The notes beneath the pieces were generated by a model. The model was not told the DNA's origin and did not search any database. It worked only from the letters and a program-made list of their open reading frames with translations. From Triticum aestivum (Eukaryota > Streptophyta > Magnoliopsida > Poales > Poaceae): a stretch of 64,000 bases of DNA. Made by a program: the position numbers and the translations under genes. The stretch covers positions 512,975,693 to 513,039,692 of the forward strand of contig NC_057809.1 in the NCBI RefSeq assembly GCF_018294505.1, given 5' to 3'. This document shows, piece by piece, positions 48,901-58,359 of this stretch (the first letter of the stretch is position 1; every line of letters begins with the position of its first letter).

Positions 48901-50536
48901 ATGCACCCGAGCTCGCTGTTAGACGACGGGGGAGGAGCAGTGGAGCATCTCACGGGGCAAAGGAGGCCAACGGAGCACAGGGAGGAAGAAGACGGCGAGC
49001 TCTGAGCCAAACCGCCATTTTTCGCCCGTGGGTGCGCGGCGGCTTGCATCGGTGAGGAAGCTACCAGAAAGGGAGAGGGGTCCAGGGGAACGGCGACGAT
49101 GCAGGCTAGCTGCTGGACACGCTCATGCACGCGAAGACGACGAGAGGGGGAAGGGCCAGAGCAAGAAGCCATCCAGGGCACGGCCAACGGCAGCAGAGCA
49201 GGTGCACTATGGTGCCATCGTCATAGTCACCATGTGAACCGGGGCATTCAATGCTCTACAGCACCCAAAACGTTGTCTAGCTGATAGTCCATCCAGGGGA
49301 GGTTGCAACTGAGGTGGTAGATCAGTGAAAAGTGGTCTGGTTAAATGGTAATAGTCGCCTGAAGTTTACTGCAGTAAATGTGACCGTGCACTGGTGATCA
49401 ACAGGGAAGTGCTTAGGCCAAATGGATTTGTCTGAGATGATTAGCTTAAGAAGGACTATGATTATGGAGAGTTTGAGGGGAATGGACCATTAATTAATAT
49501 GGTTGCTTTGTAATTACCATTATTGGTCCAGAATCAAAATCATGATGGTTCACTCACATAGTGTAACCACTTGAGATGAAATTTTGCAAGGCTTAGTGTT
49601 TTGGCCAGATAAACGTGCTGTAAAATTTTCATACCAATTGGTTTTACCAAAATGGTACTTCCTTCACAGCTATTCTCTATGTCCAGAAACTTGCAAAAAT
49701 TCTAGAGAAATATTGGCTTTAAGGATTGATGCCAAATTTGGTGGAGAGAAGTTATTTGGGTAGGAGAATGCTCTGGTAAATTTTCAGGCAAAATTAAGCA
49801 ATATAAAATATACTTGCTTCACAACTTGAAAATATTTTCAGAATCAAAGATTTGATGTTGTGCTCACATAGATCAAGGGGTGGAGCTGAAATTTGTAGGA
49901 GTGAGATAATATGAGCACAAGAAAAGGCATGCAAAACTTCAACTCATTTGGATAACCCTAGCTAGCACTTCCTTCATAAAGGATTCCCTCAGACAGGAAC
50001 TTTGAAAAATCACTGAGGAAGTTTGGCTAGGCAAATAAAGTTGAATTTGGCACAGTGCACTTATATGGATAGTAGAAGATGTCCAAAAAGTTTGGGGTCA
50101 AATGAGCATAGATAAATAGCACTTGCTTCACAATGTGCCATTTAGGACAGAATAGGAAATGAATTTATGGAGCATGATGAGAAATATGTCCAATGAAATA
50201 TTTTGCCATATTTGAGGAATACATGACCCAAACAATTTATAAGAATTATTTGGGGATTTTTGGATGGACAAAAATATAGGTTGCTTCACAACCTAGGGCA
50301 GATAGGGTTATTCCTTTAATAGAAAAAGGATATTCCCTAGAAAAGATGTTAGGGTTTGGTCAAAAAGTGAAGTGACATGATCTTGGCAAGTTTTTGAGAA
50401 TGATGAACCACTTTGGAGGGGAAATGGGGATGATTTCCCAGGTGGCAAGGCCACAGAACCACTCCAAAAAGAAAAACAGAGCAAAAACCAAATAAATCAA
50501 AATAAAAAGAAAAGGGCCAAAATCCAGGCTGTTACA
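45995..50536 (-). repeat. LARD LTR C (complete, 4542 bp)
   Basis: TGTGGCACCCCGG to CTGTTACA, followed by the ATTGA target copy (50537-50541) that pairs with the one left of A1. Same subfamily as A1 and A2. Tandem triplet at 46603-46750; minus-strand TATA at 48827-48834. Confidence 0.9.
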
Positions 50537-51353
50537 ATTGACCCCCTCTCGATGAGAGGATCGTTGGTGATGATGATGGCCCCGATTTCCCCCTTAGGGA
50601 GGGGAGTTCCCCTGACAGAATAGCTCCGCCGGAGCCCTAGATTGCTTCTGCCCAGGTTCCGCCTCAAGACGGTGACGCTTCTTCCCAAAAGGTTCCTTAT
50701 CATTTTTTCCAGGTCAAAAGCCTCCATATAGCAGAAGATGGGCACCTGAGACCTACCAGGGGGCCCACAAGCCCTGGGGCGTGCCTAGGGGTAGGGCGCG
50801 GCCCCCTTGCTTGTGGCCTCCTGGTGGGTCCCCTCCGATATTTTCTTCGCCCAATATTTTTTATATATTCCAAAATAATTCTCCATAAATTTTTAGGACT
50901 TTTGGAGTTGTGCACAATAGGCCTCTTAGATTTGCTCCTTTCCGGTCCAGAATTTGAGCTATGGCATTGTCCCTCTTCATGTAAACCTTGTAAAATAAGA
51001 CAGAAAAGGCATAAGTATTGTACTCCCTCTGTTCCAGAATATAAGGTGTATTGGTTTCTGTACAAGTCAACCATTTGAATGTTTGACCAAGATCATATAG
51101 TAAAATAATAACATCTATAATACCTAATCGATAAAATATGAAACTACTTTTCATGACGGATCTAGTGACATACATTTCGGGTTCTTGATATTGATATATT
51201 TTTCTAAAAACTTGGTCAAACATGCACTCATTTGACTTTTGAAAAAACAAATACACCTTATATAAAGAAATAGAGGGAGTACCATAATGTGTAATAACAA
51301 CCCATAATGCAATAAATATCAATATAAAAGCATGATACAAAATGGACGTATCA
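50537..51353 (-). repeat. Solo LTR, right piece
   Basis: Continues the LTR broken at 4440 (GGAGATTGA then CCCCCTC). Contains a Stowaway MITE at 51023-51279 and ends GGACGTATCA before AGGCG. Confidence 0.85.
51023..51279. mobile_element. Stowaway MITE, 257 bp
   Basis: Terminal inverted repeats CTCCCTCTGTTCCAGAATAT and its imperfect complement ending GAGGGAG, flanked by TA on both sides (51021-51022, 51280-51281). No coding capacity. Confidence 0.88.
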
Positions 51354-52256
51354 AGGCGTATGCCATTTGGTTTATGCAATGAACCTGCAGCCTTTCAAAG
51401 ATGCATGACTACTATATTTTTTGTTTTCTGTGAGAAATTTTTTGAAGTCTTCATGGATGATTTTTCCAATTACTGAACCTCTTTTGATGATTGTTTGAGC
51501 AATCTTGATAAAGTTTTGCAGAGATGTGAGGAAACTAGCCTTGTCTTGAACAGGGATAGGTGCCACTTCATGGTAAACGAAGATATAGTTCTTGGTCATA
51601 AGATTTCTAAAAAAGGCATTGAAGTAGGTAATGTTAAAGTTGACGCTATTGAGAAAATGCCATGTCCTAAAGATATCAAGGGTATAAGAAGTTTTCTTGG
51701 TCATGTTGCTTTCTATAGAAGGTTCATTAAGGAAATTTCTAAAATTTCTAGGCCTCTTACTAATCTCTTGCAAAAAGTTGTTCCATTTGTTTTTGATGAT
51801 GATTATGTAGAAGCCTTTGAAATACGTAAGAAAGCTCTGATCACTGCTCCTATCATTCAACCACCTGATTGGAATTTACCCTTTGAAATTATGTGTCATG
51901 CTAGTTATTATGTTATTGGTGTTGTTCTTGGTCAAAGGGTTGATAAGAAATTGAATGTCATTCATTATGCTAGTAAGACCTTGGACAGTGCTCAGAAAAA
52001 TTATGCTACAACTGAAAAAGAGTTGCTAGCAATCGTGTTTCATGTGATAAGTTTAGACCTTACATTGTTGATTCTAAAGTTACTATTCACACCGACCATG
52101 ATGATATTAAATATATTATGGATAAGAAAGATGCTAAGACAAGGTTGATTAGGTGGGTGCTTTCATTACAAGAGTTTGATCTGCATATTGTTGATAGAAA
52201 GGGAGCTCATAATCCTATAGCAGATAATTTTTCTAGGATGGAAAATATTCTTGATG
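51354..52256 (+). pseudogene. Athila RT C-terminal part and RNase H
   Basis: Resumes with RRMPFGLCNEPAAFQRCM, then FEVFMDDFSNY (catalytic MDD) and a TGA near 51474. The long frame 51495-52148 runs from DKVLQRCEETSLVLNRDRCH through SFLGHVAFYRRFIKEISKIS to the RNase H start, where CHASYYVIGVVLG replaces the usual CDAS (catalytic Asp changed to His). SKTLDSAQKNYATTEKELLA follows. A frameshift near 52040 moves the rest of RNase H to another frame, where DRKGAHNPIADNFSRME (about 52195-52240) marks its end. Confidence 0.8.
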
Positions 52257-53552
52257 ACCCAATACCTGTTAATGATAGTTTCCTGATGAGAAATTAGTTG
52301 TTATTAATGCTTCTTCTTCTTGTGAAATCCTTTGGTATGCTTATTATGCTAATTACATTGTTGCAAAATATATACCACGTAGCTATACCTATCAACAAAG
52401 GAAAAAAATTCTTCTTTGACTTGAGACATTACTTTTGGGATGACCCACATTTATATAAAGGAGTAGATGGTATTGTTAGATGTTGTATACCTGAGCATGA
52501 ACAGGAACAAATCTTGAGGAAGTGTCACCATGCGGGAGACAACTGTGCATAAGGTACTCTAGTATGGTTTATATTGGCCTACTCTCTTCAAAGACGCACG
52601 TAAATTTATCCTTTCTTGTGATGAATGTCAAAGATTTGTAAATATTAGTAGACATCAAGAAATGCCTTTAATTATTCACTTGTTATTGAACCATTTGATG
52701 TTTGGGGTTTTGATTATATAGGACATTTTCCTCCCTCACGTGGGTACACTCATATTTTAGTTGTTGTTGATTAGGTTACTAAGTGGGTTGAAGCTATTCC
52801 AACTAATAGCGTTGATCACAAGACTTCTATTAAAATGCTTAACGAGCTTATTTTCTGAGGTTTGGAGTCGTTAGATATTTAATGATTGATGGTGGTTCAC
52901 ATTTTATTCATGGCGCTTTCAAGAAATTCTTATCTAAATATGAAGTAAACCATAGAGTATCATCACCTTATCATCCTCAGTCTAGTGGGAAAGTTGAATT
53001 GAGAAATAGATAAATAAAATTGATTCTGCAAAAGACTGTTAATAAGTCTAGAAAGAATTGGCCTATGAAACTTGATGATGCATTCTGGGCATACATGACT
53101 TCTTATAAAAACCCTATGACTATGTCCCCTTTTTATGGAAAAGCTTGTCGTTTACCTCTTTGAGTTAGAACATAAAGCTAATCAGGCCATTAAAGAATTT
53201 AATAATGATTTTAAGCTTGCTGGTGAAAAGTGGTTATTTGATATGAGTTCTCTAGATGAGTGGACAGCGCTAGCTTATGAAAATTCCGAGTTGTTCACAT
53301 AGAAATTTAAGAGATGGCATTATAAAAGAATTTAGAAACAAGAATTTAATATTGGTGACAAAGTTCTTTGTACAAGTCTCGTTTCAGGCATTTTGCAGGA
53401 AAACTTCTCTCCAAATGGAAGGACCCTATATCATCGAGGAAGTTTACCGTTCTGGAGCTATCAAGATCAATAGCGCCGAAGGAAACAAAATGAAGGTGGT
53501 TAATGGGAAAAGACTTAAAATGTTATATTGCAGGTATCCCCGTTACCATTGA
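52257..53552 (+). pseudogene. Athila integrase, degenerate
   Basis: KFFFDLRHYFWDDPHLYK and RCCIPEHEQEQILRKCHH (zinc domain, 52430-52530) are followed in broken frames by DECQRF (52620), FDVWGFDYIG (52700), KWVEAIPTNS, MIDGGSHFIHGAFKKFL (second catalytic Asp, 52880) and SPYHPQSSGKVEL (53000, catalytic Glu). The last frame (53277-53552) ends with MEGPYIIEEVYRSGAIKI, the GPY/F-like C-terminus. More than five stops or frameshifts. Confidence 0.75.
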
Positions 53553-53948
53553 TTCATATGTTATACAAGTAATTACACCAGAGGGCTACATAAAAGAGAC
53601 CTTTCGGAGCACTCCAAAATTCTAAATAAGGAATAGGTACATGATACAGTAAGTAAACCGACTCCAAAAATTCCAAAATACTTTCTAGCAGTTTTGGAAT
53701 AAATAACAAAATAAGAAAATAAGAAACAACCAATGGAGTCCATGAGGGAATCACAAGGCAAGGGCACGCCCTACCCCCTAGGAACACCTGGGTGGCTTGC
53801 GTCCCCCTCATGCACTTTCCCGACTTCGTTTTCTTTAGATAAAAATTCATTATACATTCTCCTCAATGCTTCGACCTCTGTATCGCAAGTTTTCTTCATG
53901 TTTTTGTTTTGAGCTATTTTCTGCCAGGGTTTCGAGCTCCAGTTCATC
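53553..53948 (+). other. Athila region 3' of integrase, no gene seen
   Basis: Non-coding spacer; short minus-strand frames have no recognisable motif. It ends in a T-rich stretch before the small ORF at 53949. Confidence 0.6.
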
Positions 53949-54493
53949 ATGTCTTTTTCTTCATCTAACTATGTGGGAGATGATGCTTGGTTGCTGAAGG
54001 TAGAGCTGGAGAGGGAGCTGATGGAAGGCATCACAATGGATGAAGGATCAGGAGATTCGATGGAAGCTCATGCTCCATCATCCGAGCGAGGGACCTTTGC
54101 TGGCATCTCCACCACCCAAAATACATGCCAGGCCTTGAAGTAGCAAGAATTCACACGGTTCCAAAGGTATCGGAGGGCCCCAATCCTACGAGGCCCTCAG
54201 GAAAACTACATGGAAACAACTGTCACAACTTGATTCACAAGTATGGAGTTGAGAATACTTCTCGTATGCATATACCCACCAATTGGGACATCTCTCATCC
54301 AAGTGAAAGTGATGTAGGGAAAAGTTTGTGGTGGCCTAAAAACAAGGATATAATGATTGAAGCAAAGAATAATGCTGCTATGATTCAACACTTGCTTCAT
54401 GAGATTCAAGGCCTAAAGGAGATTTTGCTGAAGTCCAAAAATGAGGACAAGCCAACCACTTCATCACCACCATCACCGAAGAAGGAAACTTGA
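53949..54493 (+). pseudogene. Athila 3' ORF remnants (two overlapping frames)
   Basis: Frame 1 (53949-54143) starts MSFSSSNYVGDDAWLLKVEL and is Ser/Glu-rich. Frame 2 (54125-54493) continues with HIPTNWDISHPSESDVGKS, a short helical stretch (MIEAKNNAAMIQHLLHEIQG) and a Lys/Pro-rich tail. They overlap by 19 bp and look like one ORF split by a frameshift. It lies where Athila elements carry an additional 3' ORF (env-like in some lineages), but I see no signal peptide or membrane segment, so no env claim is made. Confidence 0.45.
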
Positions 54494-54692
54494 GTATTTG
54501 GGTATGGGGACCACTCTTGGATTGTTCCAAGCTTGGGGGAGGTGCCCCGGTATCGTATCATCGTCACTTTTTTATCATTACTATCTATCTCAGTTCAATC
54601 TTCAATTATTTCATGATTTAGAAAAAAATATTAGTATGAAGTATTTTTGAGTGTTTGTGTTCGTGCGAGTGCTATCTATGTAACTATGTGTG

Positions 54693-54849
54693 CAGGGACG
54701 GAGCTGGCATGTAGGCATTGGGGTCAATTGACCCCAATGAAATTACTAAAGCATTCATTAACTTAGTACTAATCATTCTTGATTTATAGAAGATGACCCC
54801 ATTGTCATGGATATGACCCCATCAAGATTTTTTTCTAGCTTCATCCCTG
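54693..54849. mobile_element. hAT-type MITE, 157 bp
   Basis: Inverted termini CAGGGACGGAGCTGG and (reverse complement) CAGGGATGAAGCTAG. Flanked by 8-bp TATGTGTG / CGTGTGTG (six matches), fitting an aged hAT duplication. Confidence 0.75.
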
Positions 54850-54857
54850 CGTGTGTG

Positions 54858-55385
54858 AGAGTTTATATAATAAAGAGTAGTATGAATATTTTTTCCTTTA
54901 TTTCTTTGCTTCAATCTTAGCAAAATAAATTTCATATGCTTATCCCATGGGATGTATTTACTTCACATAAAGCGGTATAGGTGATAAAAATTGTTGGAAG
55001 TTAACAAGTATAGCATTGGTCATTCAAACAATTCATGAAATAATAAATAAGGGAGAGAGATTTCACATGCAAATACACTATCTTGGACATATTTTATGAT
55101 TGTGAACACCCATTAATTATTTCCAAACTTGATCAAATAGTTGATACTGAACAAGGAAGACAATGTAATGAGTTATGTTTATGTATATTTGCATAGAAGT
55201 TATATTGTCATGGATCATCCAACATGCAAGGTTTGCTTATAATATTTTACTAGCCAAAAATTCCGCACTAGGTAGAGATACTATACTTGTGCATCCAAAT
55301 ACCCTTACACCCAGTTTCTTGCCATGAGAGTCCACCACATCTACCTATGGATTGAACAAGATCCTTCAAGTAAGTTATCATCGGT
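54858..55385 (+). other. Athila 3' untranslated region
   Basis: AT-rich, no gene. Resembles the 3' part of Triticeae Athila elements (about 55320-55385 contains GAGAGTCCACCACATCTACC). Cut by the CACTA terminus at 55386. Confidence 0.55.
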
Positions 55386-55520
55386 CACTGGTGCGCGTCG
55401 GTCCTAAGCAAACGGTTTAAAACCCCTTTCCGCGACGGCATTTGGAACCGTCGCCAAGTGAGTGTGGGCGATAGGGGGGTCCTTCCCACACGACCTAGAA
55501 ACCGTCGGGGATAGGGCCCC
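55386..55520 (+). repeat. CACTA terminal region, right copy
   Basis: Inverted counterpart of 1718-1852. Preceded by GGT (55383-55385) as possible target triplet. Confidence 0.82.
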
Positions 55521-55586
55521 TATAGTACTCCTACTCGTTTCTGCTTGCATTGCCACCGCCGTTGGTATTCTGTGGTGCTGCGTTTA

Positions 55587-56020
55587 CGATGCGCGGCCCA
55601 TCACAAATGGTTCACTATTATAGAACATGTATGATGCGTGGCCCATCACAAACGGTTCACTATTAAGAAGATTAGCTAATCGTCGTACGAGTGTCGGACA
55701 GGATTACGAAACGTCTGACCGTCGTAACATCGTCGTACATGACAACTATCGCACACGCTATTCTGTGGTGCAACGTTCACGATGCATACTTCACCGGAAA
55801 CCGTTCGTGGTCGTGAATCATGTACGATAAGGCAACTAACACAAACATTTAGTTTGCCCGCACCATTTGTGATGTTGTCTGACATCGCACACGCTTTGCA
55901 AACGGCAACTGTGTGCATGCTTGCACATGTTTCCTCTCTGTGAACCGTCTCTGATTATGGTGCATATCACAAACGTTTGTGTTTTACCACCGTGTGTGTC
56001 GTAACAACCTGGAGAGCGTA
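55587..56020. repeat. CACTA subterminal repeats, right copy
   Basis: Repeated motifs GCCCATCACAAACGGTTCAC (55590s and 55630s), GCACACGCT, CGTCGTAC and ATCACAAACGTTTG in both orientations. Confidence 0.6.
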
Positions 56021-56214
56021 ATTTCATCATAATTTAATTGCTGCTTTTCCAAATTGTATCGGATTTGGATTTGAATTTGAATGTATGCTACAGCTTTATT
56101 CATATCCATCAGGTTCAAACAACCAATGCATTATTTGATTCATATGCACATATGTTCAAGAATTACATAAGAACCAAATAAAGAATGATGAACCACAGTT
56201 GTATACTTGTACTA

Positions 56215-56475
56215 TTAAAGATGGTAAAGAAAGGGGCAAAATATATTCTGGTTGCTGAACAAGGTGAAGCGGAATGCCCATATTGTGCCCTCCTCCATGC
56301 AGAAGGCACACATGACTCTAGTCCAACCCCTTGTGATGGCCGACCGCCCATCCTTCACGGTCTTCATGAAAACATCTAGATAATCATCGTGTTTTGGTAG
56401 AAATACTTTAACCTTTGCATGCCCACCAATCATGTAGTTTGAGAGGTACTCTTGAGTAAACTTCTTTGGCAACCA
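56215..56475 (-). CDS. B3-domain gene, last exon (right copy)
   Basis: Open from the acceptor (TTTGCAG, just above 56475) to the stop at 56215. Encodes WLPKKFTQEYLSNYMIGG, KVKVFLPKHDDY, KDGRSAITRGWTRVM, MEEGTIWAFRFTLFS. The order GGH-KVKVF, KDGR-ITRGW, EEGTxWxFRF is that of a plant B3 DNA-binding domain. The left copy (706-969) is clearly homologous and also open. Conservation of this exon in two diverged copies suggests the domain was kept while the family was active. The domain assignment is by eye. Confidence 0.6.
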   Translation of the reverse strand, partial: WLPKKFTQEYLSNYMIGGHAKVKVFLPKHDDYLDVFMKTVKDGRSAITRGWTRVMCAFCMEEGTIWAFRFTLFSNQNIFCPFLYHL

Positions 56476-56559
56476 CTGCAAAGGAAAAAGATTCAGACAT
56501 TGTCATCTAACACAACTCATTATGGGCAGTAAAAAGAAGGCTGCAGAGTTCTTACTTAC

Positions 56560-56737
56560 CATCCTACAGTTCGTGGTTGTCTTCGATAAAGTGTAAACAA
56601 ATAGTTTAATTGCCATCTTTGGACCCATTTACTAACAATCTTTATCAGCTTCCTCACTTGATGTTGGTTCATCGATATCTCATTGCCCCATACGCAGAAA
56701 GGGTCGAAACACGAATCTTTACCAATGACATATGTAC
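56560..56737 (-). CDS. B3-domain gene, upstream exon (right copy)
   Basis: Preceded by CTTTTAG (acceptor) and followed by GTAAGTAAG (strong donor). Encodes DSCFDPFCVWGNEISMNQHQ, VRKLIKIVSKWVQRWQLNYL and LYRRQPRTVGW; Trp/Arg-rich, no domain recognised. Unlike the left copy it has no frameshift or stop. The exon phase (178 nt) does not fit the visible splice sites of its neighbours without another exon, so the gene model is incomplete. Confidence 0.55.
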
Positions 56738-56774
56738 CTAAAAGCACCAAGTTAATATTAGAAGCTAAACAGCA

Positions 56775-56952
56775 ATTGCACAATGATGTAGTACAACACT
56801 CTTTTATAATATGTCTATATACATCTGTATGTGGTAGTCCATTTGAAATCTCTAAAAACACAAATATTTAGGAACGGATGGAGTATCTTATAACATCCAA
56901 TATACTCACATATTAGATGAATTAACATCTTATATTATGGGCCGGAAGGAGT
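56775..56952. mobile_element. Two Stowaway-like MITE fragments
   Basis: 56775-56883 ends TTTAGGAACGGATGGAG-TA, like half of a Thalos-type MITE (includes CATATGTGGTAGTCCATTTG-like sequence). 56884-56952 ends TTATATTATGGGCCGGAAGG, the terminus of another. Both lack their opposite ends. They lie in the intron, near where the left copy has its MITE scrap. Confidence 0.5.
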
Positions 56953-58359
56953 TTCATTCATTCTTACAAATTATCTATTGTTGTATCCACGGGTTACAGT
57001 TACTTTGAGCTAGTTTGGGCTGAAATAGCCCTAAAGTATATCTAAACAAGAGGGCTAGTTTGAGCTAGTTGCATCTATAACCCACCCAAAAAAACTAGTA
57101 TCCAACCCAAGAGGTGCTAATTGGAGCTAGTTCTCCTAGTGCATTTATTGTCAATCTAACCCTACCATCCAAACAACTCTTTGGATGGAGTTAGTTCAGG
57201 GTTAGTAATGAGCTAGAAACTAACTCTAACCTCTAGCTAAGTTGAGTATGCAAACAGGGATGTGTTGTTGTTGTTGCTGCTGCTTCTCTTCTACGTATAT
57301 CTAGACATCATTAGAACATTAATGTAACACTCTTCCTTGTTGCTATGTAGCCTAGGATTGCATATTTAGACATTAAGTACAGTGCATGTTGCTATGTAGC
57401 CTCAGATATATTACATATGGCCCTAGTTAACCTAAGGAAAAATGGGTTGCAGATATATTCAGTTAAAAGTCCGATTCACTGATTAGTCCCTTATCAGCCG
57501 CTGGCCTATATGGTACCAGCTACCGATATCCTGAATAGTGAGCAGATATAAGCCATGGGATGAAACTAAACTCGATGGAAAACAGCAGTCGTTCCCAAAT
57601 TTTTCCTGTGTAGGTGCATCAAGAAGCATGTTAAGCACAACAGGCTAAACATCAACCAAAATTACACATGGCAGACAAAATAATCTCCAAAAGATAGCTT
57701 CAGTGTGCAGGTTTAAGCATGCTAGTAAAGCAAAACAAGTGGAAAGGTGTGCTAACTGCAATAGGCCCAACATTTAACAACAAGCAAACATGGTCATTCA
57801 AACTGGTATTGTGCCGATCTAAGTACACTGGTTATGGTTAAATAAAAATGGAAAGGCGTGTTAACTACAAGATGTAGCAACCAAATGTAGTCATTCATAG
57901 TGGTATTGTTGAAACTGGTACTGATGAAATCAAACTGCACAGTTCATACTTGCACATATAGAACATCATGTTGTGAATAACTGGAATAAACAAGGCATAC
58001 TATGAACAACCAAAGATAGCATTTGAAACTGAACATATGCTAACTACAAACAACCGAACAATCAAAAAACTTTAAAAGAGGCATATGCTAGCTATAACAA
58101 GCTTAACAGCAAGCAAATATATGCATTCCTATCGGTATGTTTAAAACTGGATTGATGAAATGTACTACACAGTAAATAATTGCACATATAGAGCATCACA
58201 TTGTGAACAACTGAAATAAACAAGGCATACTGCAAACAACCAGATATAGCAATTAAAAATGGACATATTCTCACTACACTACAAAAGGGACCCGACAAAA
58301 TAAATCATGGGTTTCCCCCTGTGAAGAGGCACGGCAAAACAAATCATGGGTTTCCTCAC
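56953..58359 (-). other. Long intron of the B3-domain gene
   Basis: AT-rich, no coding motif. Contains a diverged direct duplication of ~220 bp (57880-58050 and 58105-58270, sharing TTGCACATATAGARCATCA and AACAAGGCATACT), with a partial third copy near 57790. Confidence 0.5.

Larger units (their letters stand above)
4441..50536 (-). mobile_element. Five-LTR array of a LARD-like non-autonomous LTR retrotransposon
   Basis: On the plus strand the outer ends are TGTGGCACCCCGG and CTGTTACA, flanked by ATTGA on both sides. The retrotransposon itself is on the minus strand: its LTR begins TGTAACAGCC and ends GGTGCCACA, and next to LTRs A2, B2 and C lies the tRNA-Met-type primer site TGGTATCAGAGC. 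LTRs are 4.5-4.6 kb and the internal domain is about 3.2 kb and non-coding. These proportions match the LARD class (Sukkula-type) of Triticeae; the family name is unconfirmed. Order: A1, int, A2 (truncated), B1 (truncated), int, B2, int fragment, C. A1, A2 and C belong to one subfamily and B1, B2 to another. Confidence 0.85.
3485..51353 (-). mobile_element. Solo LTR of a Triticeae Gypsy family, split by a 46-kb insertion
   Basis: Begins TGATGACCCACAAG and ends GGACGTATCA, flanked by AGGCG at 3480-3484 and 51354-51358 (perfect 5-bp target duplication). Removing the inner array leaves one continuous LTR of about 1.77 kb (including a 257-bp MITE) with no internal domain, so it is a solo LTR left by LTR-LTR recombination. 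In the sense I know for such LTRs (TGATACGTCC...) it lies on the minus strand. Confidence 0.85.
1853..55385 (+). mobile_element. Athila-lineage Gypsy retrotransposon, internal region split by nested insertions
   Basis: Two segments, 1853-3484 and 51354-55385, encode consecutive parts of one polyprotein: gag end, protease and RT N-terminus on the left, RT C-terminus, RNase H and integrase on the right. The join falls inside the RT fingers/palm, between ...CPFGTF-YR and RRMPFGL, at a duplicated AGGCG. Motifs (DFRKLNKATRKDHYPLPFI, FMDDFS, SKTLDSAQKNYATTEKELLA) are those of the abundant Triticeae Athila families such as Sabrina/WHAM. Its own LTRs are not in the window; the CACTA copies cut both ends. 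Many stops and frameshifts make it inactive. Confidence 0.8.

Noticed and set aside
50861..51860. Minus-strand frames of 172 and 162 aa
   Set aside because: The first spans a MITE and LTR sequence. The second is the antisense shadow of the Athila RT.
53949..54493. Possible env-like gene after Athila integrase
   Set aside because: Position fits, but no signal peptide or transmembrane segment is visible, so it is only listed as 3' ORF remnants.
56995..57262. MITE-like block ending GTATGCAAACAGGG
   Set aside because: The right end looks like a known grass MITE terminus, but I could not find a matching inverted end or target duplication on the left.
58277..58290. CACTACAAAAGGGA, resembling a CACTA terminus
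   Set aside because: No inverted partner, no subterminal repeats on the right side, and it lies in the intron beside the exon 1 donor; likely chance.
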